From Lachnospiraceae bacterium (GTDB lineage Bacteria; Bacillota; Clostridia; Lachnospirales; Lachnospiraceae), in NCBI GenBank assembly GCA_900771195.1, contig CAAGMZ010000015.1, positions 16,636 through 80,635 on the forward strand: a DNA stretch of 64,000 nt. Reading direction: 5' to 3'. Positions 49,637 to 57,722 of the stretch are shown piece by piece. The notes beneath the pieces were generated by a model. The model was not told the origin of the DNA. It saw nothing but the letters and a program-made list of their open reading frames with translations, and searched no databases. The stretch's first letter is position 1; each line of letters begins with the position of its first letter. Both the position numbers and the translations under genes were made by a program.

Positions 49637-50380
49637 TTATTTTTTCTTTAAGGCCAGTATATCGCAGACCTCCTCCTCAGAAAGCATGGTGTACTCTGCA
49701 AGCTCTGCTGTGGTCGGTGCATGTCCGTTATGTTCGGTAAGATATTTCTGCGCCTCAGTCACCACATTTATCTTGCCTGCGACCGCTTTTTCCCTGTCCT
49801 CCTCGCCACAAAATTCGGAAATATAGGATTTCATGGCTTCAAGCGCAGCCTCCGCAATCTCATCATCAATGTCATATTCGCAGCCTGAGCCCATACCACA
49901 AAGTTCACGCAGCCTTAAAAGCATTCCGATATTGCCCTCCTGAATAAGGTCCTCCGGCGCCACATCAACATTCTCATAATCCTGATCGGCTGCCAGTCCG
50001 GCAACCATCTTCAGATTAGCCTTTATGATATCCTCAATTACCGATTCGTCACCCTCCAAAAGCTTCTCATAAAGCTCAGAAAGCTTCTCATCATCAATAT
50101 CCTCAATTCCGCCAAGCTCATCAACATAGAGTTCAAGTGCCCTTGGTCCCTCATCCTCTTTCGGTTCCTCTTTTTCCGGCTCTTCGGTTTCTGAATTTTC
50201 CTGCGGTTCTTCGTCATGGGGTGCAAGAAGGTACTCAAAAATCATATCCTTCTGCTCCTGCCCAAGCTCCATGTCCTTAAAGTAACTGAGTATCTCGTCC
50301 TTTGAAAGCGGTTCGGGCGATGTTCTGATAATCTCCGACACTGCCCTTAATGTCTCGGTAAAAGAATTTCTGTCAACCAT
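49637..50380 (-). CDS. Degenerate sigma-70-like protein lacking promoter-recognition regions
   Basis: 247 residues. After an N-terminal domain and an acidic Glu/Pro linker (about 58-78), residues 80-165 track sigma-70 regions 1.2-2.2: ALELYVDELGG, LLEGDESVIEDIIKANLKMV and the near-invariant DLIQEGNIGMLLRL. Where regions 2.3-2.4 should be, there is an unrelated acidic stretch. Region 3-like sequence returns near the end (VTEAQKYLTEHNGHAPTTAEL), and region 4 is absent. It could still bind core RNA polymerase. The gene begins 3 bases after rsmH stops. Confidence 0.75.
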   Translation of the reverse strand: MVDRNSFTETLRAVSEIIRTSPEPLSKDEILSYFKDMELGQEQKDMIFEYLLAPHDEEPQENSETEEPEKEEPKEDEGPRALELYVDELGGIEDIDDEKLSELYEKLLEGDESVIEDIIKANLKMVAGLAADQDYENVDVAPEDLIQEGNIGMLLRLRELCGMGSGCEYDIDDEIAEAALEAMKSYISEFCGEEDREKAVAGKINVVTEAQKYLTEHNGHAPTTAELAEYTMLSEEEVCDILALKKK

Positions 50381-50382
50381 AA

Positions 50383-51444
50383 TCACACCTCTTCTATTTC
50401 ACTTCTTACTGCCCATCTCATCTTGGTGGAATGTGCCCTGCTGTTGCGTGCGCACTCTGCGGCCGACGGTCTTACCACATCATCGGCAATTTCGCTGTAA
50501 ATACCAAGCTTCTTCATCTGTTTAAAAGATTTCTTTACAAGCCTGTCCTCTCCGGAATGGAATGTAAGCACCGAAACCCTCCCGTTTGGTTTAAGTATCT
50601 TCGGGAGATTGTCAAGAAATCTGTAAAGTACCTCAAATTCATTGTTAATGTCAATCCTGAGTGCCTGAAACACTCTTGCACAGGACTTTTTCACCGCATC
50701 AGGGCGGTCCCTCTCCGGCAAAAAAGAAAGCGCCTCTTCGATAACCGACTTAAGTCCGAGTGTAGTGTCTATCTTATGTCCCTTTCTTATGTGCTCCGTA
50801 ATTTTCTCTGAGATTTCCTCTGCGTATTCCTCATCTGCATTCTCCACAAGCATTCCGGAAAGCTCAGCCTTTGAAATCGTCGCAAGCCTCTCCGCTGCGG
50901 TAATTCCCGCCTCAGGGTTAAGCCGGAGGTCAAGGGGTCCGTCATGCTTATACGAAAATCCCCTATCAGGGTTATCTATCTGCATTGATGACACCCCAAG
51001 ATCAGCTAACACGAAATCAAACTTTCCCACCTCCTCAGCCAGCTTTTTGGCATCGGCAAAATTCATCAGCCTTACCGTAAAAATATCCTCTCCGAAGCCT
51101 TCATTTCTTAACCTTTTCTCTGTTTTGGCAGATTCGACAGGGTCCACGTCAGTGGCATAAAGATGCCCTTTCCCCTCAAGCCTCTTAAGCATCTCTCTGG
51201 TATGCCCGCCATACCCAAGCGTGGCATCAAGTCCCTGCTGCCCGGGCTTTATCTGAAGGAAATCCATTATTTCTCCCACCATAATCGGAATGTGCATTCC
51301 GGCAGGCGTCATGCCTTTTTCCATAACATGCTTTATTGTGTCGGCGTATTTTTCCGGATTGTGCTCTTTGTATTTTTCATCGTAGCTTTTCGGGTGCGTT
51401 CCCTTATAACGCTTACGCCGTACGTGCACTTCGCTGTTGTCCAT
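50383..51444 (-). CDS. rsmH: 16S rRNA (cytosine-1402-N4)-methyltransferase
   Basis: 353 residues, about 45 longer than usual RsmH. The extra N-terminus is basic and Tyr/Lys-rich (VRRKRYKGTHPKSYDEKY). The catalytic part begins near residue 45 with HIPIMVGEIMDFL; it has the SAM loop GLDATLGYGGHTREML (about 70) and the family's FSYKHDGPLDLRL (about 140). No mraZ, ftsL or pbpB follows, so it is split from the usual dcw cluster. Start ATG at 51444 overlaps the upstream stop region. Confidence 0.92.
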   Translation of the reverse strand: MDNSEVHVRRKRYKGTHPKSYDEKYKEHNPEKYADTIKHVMEKGMTPAGMHIPIMVGEIMDFLQIKPGQQGLDATLGYGGHTREMLKRLEGKGHLYATDVDPVESAKTEKRLRNEGFGEDIFTVRLMNFADAKKLAEEVGKFDFVLADLGVSSMQIDNPDRGFSYKHDGPLDLRLNPEAGITAAERLATISKAELSGMLVENADEEYAEEISEKITEHIRKGHKIDTTLGLKSVIEEALSFLPERDRPDAVKKSCARVFQALRIDINNEFEVLYRFLDNLPKILKPNGRVSVLTFHSGEDRLVKKSFKQMKKLGIYSEIADDVVRPSAAECARNSRAHSTKMRWAVRSEIEEV

Positions 51445-51449
51445 ATTCA

Positions 51450-53066
51450 CTACAGGTTCTCAATAAGTCCCTGTATTCCCTCTCTTTCATAAATCTCTTT
51501 ATAATAGTCCACCTGTTCTTTTATTATGTCATCTATGACCTTCATTCCCAGAAGCTCCACAGGTGCTTTGTCATCGGTCATTATATAATTTCCGGCTTCA
51601 TAGGAAACAAGATTTTCCGAAGTATTCTCAAGACTGTCCCTGAATTCCTCATCCGTGACCATGCCTATATTTTTCTCCAGATTGGAAATCATCTTATCAC
51701 CTGATGAGGCAAAAAGTTCCCTGTTGGTGTAATAATCCACATCGACAGTGTACACATTATCAAAAACACTGCTGATGGTATCTGCAAGATGTTCGTTAAT
51801 ATCACCTTCCCTGTGGCCTTTCATGTTCATATTGACGACCATGACACCGTCATCTGTAAGGTGCTCCTTCACGATATTAAAAAATTCCTGTGAGGACATC
51901 TGAAACGGTATTGTAATGTCCTGATATGCATCAACCATTATTACATCAAATTTTTTGTCTATTGCACTGAGATAGGCGCGCCCGTCATAGGTGGTCACCG
52001 CAACATCGTCCGGCATGTCAAAATACTTTTTCGCTAACATGGTTATCTTGTCATCGATTTCCGCACCTTCTATATTAACGTTGTCAAAATATTCCTCACA
52101 CTGGCTCGCGTATGTCCCGCTGCCCATCCCCAGTATCAGAATATCGCATTGCTCCTTGCCATAAATATCAGCCATAAGAGGTGCCGCCATAGCATAGTCA
52201 TAGTACATCCCCGTCATGCCCTTTTCCTTCAGCTTAACCGACTGGACACCGAAAAGCACATTGGTGGAGAGAACAACCTCCTCTTCATTCTCATAAACCT
52301 GAAGGTAGTTATAAACCGACTCGCCCTCATAGGTAAGGTCCTTCTGCCAGAACGCAAAGCTTGAAGAATGTCCGAATACCGAACTCACTATCAAAAGAAC
52401 TACTGCCACGGCACTTTTAACAGCCCCTCGCCTGCAGCTTATAAAATATATAACACCAAGAACGAGCAGAATTCCTGCAAAAATCAGAAATGTAACGGCT
52501 GTTCCCACGGCCGGTATGGTCACAAATGTAGGCACAAAGGTACCGATTATGCTTCCTATCGTATTAAATGCACCGAGGGTTCCGACCGTCTTTCCGCTGT
52601 CATCAAGGCTGTCAACGGAATACTTGGCAAGCGAAGGCGTAACCGTTCCAAGCAGAAAAAGCGGAAAAACAAATATAACCATGCATGCTGCAAATGCTGC
52701 CCATATGAGGAAATTGCTGTTGACAGTGAATACCAGAAGCGCTGAAATGCCAAGTATTATGTATTTACCCACAACCGGTATAAGCGCTATCCACACCGCT
52801 GCAATCAGTATCCTGCCGTAAAGTTTGTCGGGATTGGGGTTTTTGTCTGCGCTCCTGCCTCCGTATATATTTCCCAAAGCCATGGCAATCATAATTGTTC
52901 CGATTATTATTGTCCATACTATCTGTGATGAGCTGAAATACGGTGCGAGCAGCCTGCTGGCTCCAAGCTCCACAGCCATCACGCTCATTCCCGAAAAAAA
53001 TTCGGTAAGATAGAGAAATAGTTTATTCTTCAATATTCCTGCCCCGGTTTTACCTGTTTCAGTCAT
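51450..53066 (-). CDS. Membrane-fused spermidine synthase-like protein
   Basis: 538 residues. The N-terminal 225 residues hold about seven membrane helices (GMSVMAVELGASRLLAPYFSSSQIVW near the start, quoted in part). The C-terminal part is a SpeE-like Rossmann domain: LILGMGSGTYASQCEEYF (about 290), VNIEGAEIDDKI, and VIMVDAYQDITIPF (about 360) with the DxY/QD site. Such fused proteins are annotated as spermidine synthases, but many may methylate or aminopropylate other compounds. It lies upstream of rsmH in the same direction. Confidence 0.85.
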   Translation of the reverse strand: MTETGKTGAGILKNKLFLYLTEFFSGMSVMAVELGASRLLAPYFSSSQIVWTIIIGTIMIAMALGNIYGGRSADKNPNPDKLYGRILIAAVWIALIPVVGKYIILGISALLVFTVNSNFLIWAAFAACMVIFVFPLFLLGTVTPSLAKYSVDSLDDSGKTVGTLGAFNTIGSIIGTFVPTFVTIPAVGTAVTFLIFAGILLVLGVIYFISCRRGAVKSAVAVVLLIVSSVFGHSSSFAFWQKDLTYEGESVYNYLQVYENEEEVVLSTNVLFGVQSVKLKEKGMTGMYYDYAMAAPLMADIYGKEQCDILILGMGSGTYASQCEEYFDNVNIEGAEIDDKITMLAKKYFDMPDDVAVTTYDGRAYLSAIDKKFDVIMVDAYQDITIPFQMSSQEFFNIVKEHLTDDGVMVVNMNMKGHREGDINEHLADTISSVFDNVYTVDVDYYTNRELFASSGDKMISNLEKNIGMVTDEEFRDSLENTSENLVSYEAGNYIMTDDKAPVELLGMKVIDDIIKEQVDYYKEIYEREGIQGLIENL

Positions 53067-53181
53067 ATTCTGCCTCCCGTCGAACTGGTATGGTTATTTT
53101 GTTGCAAACTGGTTATTTTCAAAATACCAACTGCGTCGTATCATACTGCCCAAGCTACAATATATTTAAGGAGATTATACT

Positions 53182-53757
53182 ATGGATAACCGTAACACTG
53201 CAACAAGTAAAAAAAATGATATTATGTGGATTGCCGTCTGCGCCATATTCACTGCACTCACATGCGTATTCACAATGATGATTCAGATTCCCACCGGACC
53301 CCTGGGCGGAATGGTTCACCTCGGCAATGTGCCTTTTATGATTGCCGCAGCTTTGTGGGGCAAAAGAACAGGTGCCATAGCCGGAGGCGTCGGAATGGCA
53401 CTTAGCGACCTGCTCACAGGATGGCAGATATACGCACCCATAACATTCATAACAGTTGGTCTTATGGGATTTGCATACGCATCCATAATTGACAGAAAGC
53501 CCACTGTGCTCCGTCTTGTTCTTGCATATCTTGCCGCCACGGCCATCAAGGTTGCAGGCTACTACATCGGAGAGGTTATTCTTTACCACAATTTTGCCGC
53601 CCCGGTCGTTTCCATTCCCGGCAACGTAGTCCAGATAACAGTCGGCGCACTTATAGCATCACCGATTATTGCCATTCTCAAGACGGCATGCGGAAATCTT
53701 ATAGATAAAATGCAGCCCGCAAGCCACAGAAAGGTTGCCTCCGAGGCAGCCAGATAA
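53182..53757 (+). CDS. ECF transporter S component (vitamin/precursor uptake)
   Basis: 191 residues, five or six membrane helices. Opening IMWIAVCAIFTALTCVFTMMIQIPTGPLGGMVHLGNV (given by position 14-50) and the pattern GGVGMALSDLLTGWQIYAP match S components of the COG4720/HmpT-like group. These give substrate choice to a shared energy-coupling module, often for thiamine precursors or vitamin B6. It needs EcfA/A'/T encoded elsewhere. A class V aminotransferase follows after 12 bases. AAGGAG precedes the ATG. Confidence 0.85.
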   Translation: MDNRNTATSKKNDIMWIAVCAIFTALTCVFTMMIQIPTGPLGGMVHLGNVPFMIAAALWGKRTGAIAGGVGMALSDLLTGWQIYAPITFITVGLMGFAYASIIDRKPTVLRLVLAYLAATAIKVAGYYIGEVILYHNFAAPVVSIPGNVVQITVGALIASPIIAILKTACGNLIDKMQPASHRKVASEAAR

Positions 53758-53769
53758 GGAGACATCAAT

Positions 53770-54846
53770 ATGTACAAGCTTATGACTCCGGGCCCGTCAA
53801 GCGTACCCGATTCCGTATTGGCTGCAAGAAGTGAATGGTTTCCCAACCCCGACGTGGATACTTCCTTCTGCGAGGAATATCACGATATATGCCTGACTAT
53901 CGCCCGTCTTCTGCACACCGGGAATGAGGTCCTGATTCTTGACGGAGAAGGTATCCTTGGTCTCGAAGCAGCCTGCGCATCGCTCACAGAGCCGGGAGAC
54001 CGCGTCCTTGTTCTTGACAACGGCATTTACGGCGCAGGCTTTGCCGATTTTGTAAAAATGTACGGCGGCACACCGGTGCTTTACACCTGCGATTACAGAA
54101 ATCCCATAGATGCAGCGGCTCTTCGCGATTTTCTTGAAAAAGACCATGATTTCAAGTATGCATCAATCGTCCACTGCGATACCCCAAGCGGCATGCTTAA
54201 TGATGTTTCGGCTATATGTCCGCTTATAAAAAGCTACGGCATACTTACCCTTGTGGACTCCGTCTCGGCAATGTTCGGCGCAAAGCTTCGCGTTGACGAC
54301 TGGAATATAGACATTGCCTGCGGCGGCTCACAGAAGGCTCTCTCTGCGCCTCCCGGACTTTCATTTCTGTCCGTGAGCGATGATGCTTTTGCCGTAATGG
54401 AAAACAGAAGGACGCCGATAGCGTCTTTTTACTGCAACATAATGACCTTCAGAAATTACTACAAAGACAAATGGTTTCCTTACACCATGCCCGCCAGTGA
54501 CATATACGGTCTCCGTGAAGCCTTAAGAATCGTAGAGGCTGACACCGACCGCATTGCCCGCCATGAACGCCTTGCAAAGCAAGTCAGGGATACCGTCACT
54601 GCAGCCGGGCTCACACTTTACCCCGAAAGCGGATTCTCTCCTACCGTTACCGTGATAAATGTGCCCGAAGGCAAAAATGCCGACGATATAATTTCCGCCA
54701 TCAGGGAAAAATACGGGATTCTCGTCGCCGGAAGCTTTGGCTTCCTTGCCGGAAAGGTATTAAGAATCGGTCACATGGGTAACAGCGCCAATGACGCAGA
54801 CGTAGAAGAAACTCTTAAGGCTGTTATTGAAACCATGACAAAATAA
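53770..54846 (+). CDS. Class V PLP aminotransferase (alanine-glyoxylate/serine-pyruvate type)
   Basis: 358 residues. Opening LMTPGPSSVPDSVL, fold type I domain with LDGEGILGLEAACASL (about 58), DSVSAMFGAKL (about 163), and the PLP Lys in ACGGSQKALSAPPGL (about 188). C-terminal LRIGHMGNSANDADVEETL is characteristic. Because it is PLP-dependent and follows an ECF S component, the two may act on one vitamin or amino compound. Substrate cannot be read from sequence. Confidence 0.9.
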   Translation: MYKLMTPGPSSVPDSVLAARSEWFPNPDVDTSFCEEYHDICLTIARLLHTGNEVLILDGEGILGLEAACASLTEPGDRVLVLDNGIYGAGFADFVKMYGGTPVLYTCDYRNPIDAAALRDFLEKDHDFKYASIVHCDTPSGMLNDVSAICPLIKSYGILTLVDSVSAMFGAKLRVDDWNIDIACGGSQKALSAPPGLSFLSVSDDAFAVMENRRTPIASFYCNIMTFRNYYKDKWFPYTMPASDIYGLREALRIVEADTDRIARHERLAKQVRDTVTAAGLTLYPESGFSPTVTVINVPEGKNADDIISAIREKYGILVAGSFGFLAGKVLRIGHMGNSANDADVEETLKAVIETMTK

Positions 54847-54848
54847 AA

Positions 54849-54880
54849 GGAACCCTTACGGTTCTTACCGCAAGGATTCC
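54849..54880. terminator. Bidirectional terminator between aminotransferase and DegV genes
   Basis: GGAACCCTTACGG and CCGCAAGGATTCC pair with two mismatches around a 6-nt loop. The minus strand continues TTTTATTTTG; the plus strand has a weaker T tail. Confidence 0.7.
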
Positions 54881-54893
54881 CGACTTGTTTTAT

Positions 54894-55733
54894 TCAACTG
54901 TAAAATGCCACGGCGATTGCTCCGGGACCCGCATGGGTCCCGATAGCTCCGCCCACAAGAATTATGTCTAACTTATCCGTATTATCTTTCCAAAGCTCTT
55001 CACTGTCGCTTATATATTTCTGAAGAAGTGAATCATCAAGTCCGCTGTAGCCGAGCACATAAGGCATCGAATAATCCACTCCCCCGGCCTTCTTTATCTG
55101 TTCCTTAAGGTAGTTATTGCCCTGCTTTGAACCGCGGGCTTTTCCCAATACTACCACTTCACCGTTTTCTACCGCAATAACAGGCTTTATTGAAAGAAGC
55201 CCGCCTGCAAAGGCAGCCGCCTTGGAAATCCTTCCGCCCTTCTTAAGATATTCAAGCGTGTCCAGAAGTGCAATCACATGAATCTTTTCTTTTGCTTTCT
55301 CAAGCTCCGTGACTATCTCGGAAAGAGACCTTCCTTCATACTTAAGCCTTATGGCATATTCCACAAGTATATATTCTCCGACGGACACATTTGCGCTGTC
55401 CACTACGGCAACTCCTTCATCGTATTCTGAGGCGGCTACGGCAGCACTCTGGTAAGTTCCTGAAAGCTTTGAGGACAGGGTTATTACAAGAACGTCTTCT
55501 CCGGCTTCCCTCGCTGCTTTTATCGCTTCGCCAAATTCGAACGGCGTAATCTGGCTTGTCTTTGGAATCTCATCACCTTCAACCAGCTTCTCATAAAATT
55601 CCTTTCTGGTGATATCAATCCCGTCTCTGTATTCCGTATCTCCGAATATCACCCGAAGCGGCAGGAATGTCACATCACTGCGTTTACTGTCGACCATATC
55701 CGACGCTGAATCGGTTATTATTCTGATACCCAT
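54894..55733 (-). CDS. DegV family fatty-acid-binding protein (second copy)
   Basis: 279 residues. Family marks: IITDSASDMV at the start (TDSxxD), KTSQITPFEFGEAI (about 60), LDTLEYLKKGGRISKAAAFAGGLLSIKP (about 155-182) and GTHAGPGAIAVAF at the end. It is more canonical at its N-terminus than the copy at 45397-46260. Binds fatty acid for phosphorylation by FakA-type kinases, none of which is in the window. Confidence 0.94.
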   Translation of the reverse strand: MGIRIITDSASDMVDSKRSDVTFLPLRVIFGDTEYRDGIDITRKEFYEKLVEGDEIPKTSQITPFEFGEAIKAAREAGEDVLVITLSSKLSGTYQSAAVAASEYDEGVAVVDSANVSVGEYILVEYAIRLKYEGRSLSEIVTELEKAKEKIHVIALLDTLEYLKKGGRISKAAAFAGGLLSIKPVIAVENGEVVVLGKARGSKQGNNYLKEQIKKAGGVDYSMPYVLGYSGLDDSLLQKYISDSEELWKDNTDKLDIILVGGAIGTHAGPGAIAVAFYS

Positions 55734-55908
55734 AATTCCTCCTTACAAATCAATAAGCCATTGTGACATGCAATGGCTTACCGGTTGTGCACACATATGG
55801 ATAATGTGCAATAATGTGTTGTGTATGACATTTTGTATTCTATAACAGAGTTGTTGATTTGTCAACATCTTTTATTCTAAATTCTTTTGTTTTTTTTAAA
55901 AAACCGTG

Positions 55909-55956
55909 TTGTCTTTTGGTATGCACTACCTTATACTAAGTGTGCATTTCACAGAA
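55909..55956 (+). promoter_or_regulatory. Promoter of the heterodimeric ABC exporter
   Basis: TTGTCT (55909-55914) and TATACT (55932-55937), 17-nt spacer. ATGCAC and GTGCAT form inverted arms across the -10 box (about 55921-55947), a possible operator. Confidence 0.6.
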
Positions 55957-55972
55957 AAGGAGATTTTCGATA

Positions 55973-57721
55973 ATGACAGCCGGCAAATGGTTTTTAAATT
56001 TTTTAAAAAAATACCGCGGTATGCTCGCCCTCGGCATCATAATGACCTTGGCTGCAACCGTACTTGCGCTTGTTGCTCCTCACATTTCAGGCTTAATTGT
56101 TGATGATGTGATAGGCGGGCAGCAGTATGAGCTTCTGCCTCAGCTTGTCGCAATACTTCTCGGAGTTACGGCATTGCGCAGTGTGCTGCGTTACTATTAC
56201 CAGTTCGTGTTTGAGGTATGCTCGCAGGGTGTACTTTTTACCATGCGTGACAAGGTCTACAGAAAATTCATGGAAGAAGACTTTAACTTCTATAATAAAA
56301 GAAAAACCGGTGACCTCATGTCGCGGCAGACAGGTGACATGGATGCCATAAGACATTTCATTGCATACATAATATATCAGTTATATGAAAATGTGCTTAT
56401 GCTTCTTTTTGCCATCATTATGATATTCACGGTGAATGTAAAGCTTGCGCTTTGCATGGTGGCAATACTTCCCTTCACCGCACTTGTCACATATCTTCAG
56501 TCAAAGCATGTAAAGCCTGCTTTCAAGCGTAACCGCGACTGTTTTTCATCCCTGAATGCTTTTGTTCAGGAAAACGTCAGCGGCAACAGGGTTGTGAAAG
56601 CCTTCGCCAAGGAAGACTTCGAAATCGAAAAGTTCAACAGGGAAAATGATAATTACATGGAGTCTGAGATTGCAGCCTCCAGAATATGGATGAAATATCT
56701 CCCCATATTCGAAATCCTGTCGCAGCTTCTGACCGTCGTGCTTATGGCATACGGCGGATATATGGTTATTGACGGGCAGATAAGCCTTGGCGGGCTTGTA
56801 AAAATCAACGGATATCTGTGGATGCTCACCAACCCCGTAAGAAATGCCGGATGGCTTATCAACGACATGCAGCGTTTTGCCACTTCTATAGAAAAAATAT
56901 ATGATACATACAGCTCTGTTCCCGATATCAGACCTCCAAAGGACGGTGTCAGGGCAAAGCGTTTTAACGGTGCCATAGAATTTGACGATGTTACCTACAA
57001 GGCCGATGACGTAGACATCGTTGAGAATGTGAGTTTTAAGGTGGAACCCGGACAGACCGTCGGAATAATCGGTTCAACAGGTGCCGGAAAATCAACGCTC
57101 ATGAACCTTTTGTGCCGTTTTTATGATGTGACGGACGGAAGTGTAAAAATAGACGGTGTCAACGTAAAAGACCTTGACCTTTATGACCTTCGTTCCAACA
57201 TAGGAATGGCAATGCAGGATGTTTTCCTTTTCTCCGACACTATTGAAGGCAACATAGCATATGCCAGACCCGACTGTCCTTTTGAGGAGGTTAAGCAGGC
57301 AGCCATAAAGGCCGACGCCAACCACTTTATACAGGAGCTTCCGGATGGCTATGACACAATCGTGGGCGAACGGGGCGTGGGACTTTCAGGCGGGCAGAAG
57401 CAGCGTATTTCCCTTGCGAGGGCGCTCCTCAAGGACCCTTCAATACTTATACTTGATGACACCACATCCGCCGTTGACATGGAAACGGAAAGCTACATAC
57501 AAAAGCAGCTTAAAGCAATCCAAAACAAATGTACAATTTTTGTAATTGCCTACAGGATATCCTCCGTCTGTGATGCAGACCAGATTCTTGTAATGGACAA
57601 CGGAAGAATTGTTGAGCACGGGACCCATGATGAGCTTATGAAAAAGGACGGCTACTATGCCGCTGCATTCAGGACCCAGTACGGAGAAATTCCGGATGAG
57701 CTAACGGAAGGAGGCGAGTAA
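55973..57721 (+). CDS. Heterodimeric ABC exporter subunit with degenerate ATP site
   Basis: 582 residues: six membrane helices (about 15-300), then an ATPase domain. Walker A GSTGAGKSTL and signature LSGGQKQRISLAR are canonical. The residue after Walker B is Asp instead of catalytic Glu (LILDDTTSAVD), and the switch His is Tyr (VIAYRISSV). That is the pattern of the degenerate-site subunit in BmrCD/LmrCD/TM287-288 pairs. Its partner starts 1 base after it. Likely multidrug or peptide export. Confidence 0.93.
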   Translation: MTAGKWFLNFLKKYRGMLALGIIMTLAATVLALVAPHISGLIVDDVIGGQQYELLPQLVAILLGVTALRSVLRYYYQFVFEVCSQGVLFTMRDKVYRKFMEEDFNFYNKRKTGDLMSRQTGDMDAIRHFIAYIIYQLYENVLMLLFAIIMIFTVNVKLALCMVAILPFTALVTYLQSKHVKPAFKRNRDCFSSLNAFVQENVSGNRVVKAFAKEDFEIEKFNRENDNYMESEIAASRIWMKYLPIFEILSQLLTVVLMAYGGYMVIDGQISLGGLVKINGYLWMLTNPVRNAGWLINDMQRFATSIEKIYDTYSSVPDIRPPKDGVRAKRFNGAIEFDDVTYKADDVDIVENVSFKVEPGQTVGIIGSTGAGKSTLMNLLCRFYDVTDGSVKIDGVNVKDLDLYDLRSNIGMAMQDVFLFSDTIEGNIAYARPDCPFEEVKQAAIKADANHFIQELPDGYDTIVGERGVGLSGGQKQRISLARALLKDPSILILDDTTSAVDMETESYIQKQLKAIQNKCTIFVIAYRISSVCDADQILVMDNGRIVEHGTHDELMKKDGYYAAAFRTQYGEIPDELTEGGE

Positions 57722-57722
57722 A

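Noticed and set aside
53067..53181. TPP or other vitamin riboswitch before the ECF S component
   Set aside because: The leader is only about 115 bases and lacks the conserved TPP, FMN or cobalamin motifs.
53155..53589. 144-codon minus-strand frame rich in Cys and His
   Set aside because: Shadow of the ECF S component gene on the plus strand.
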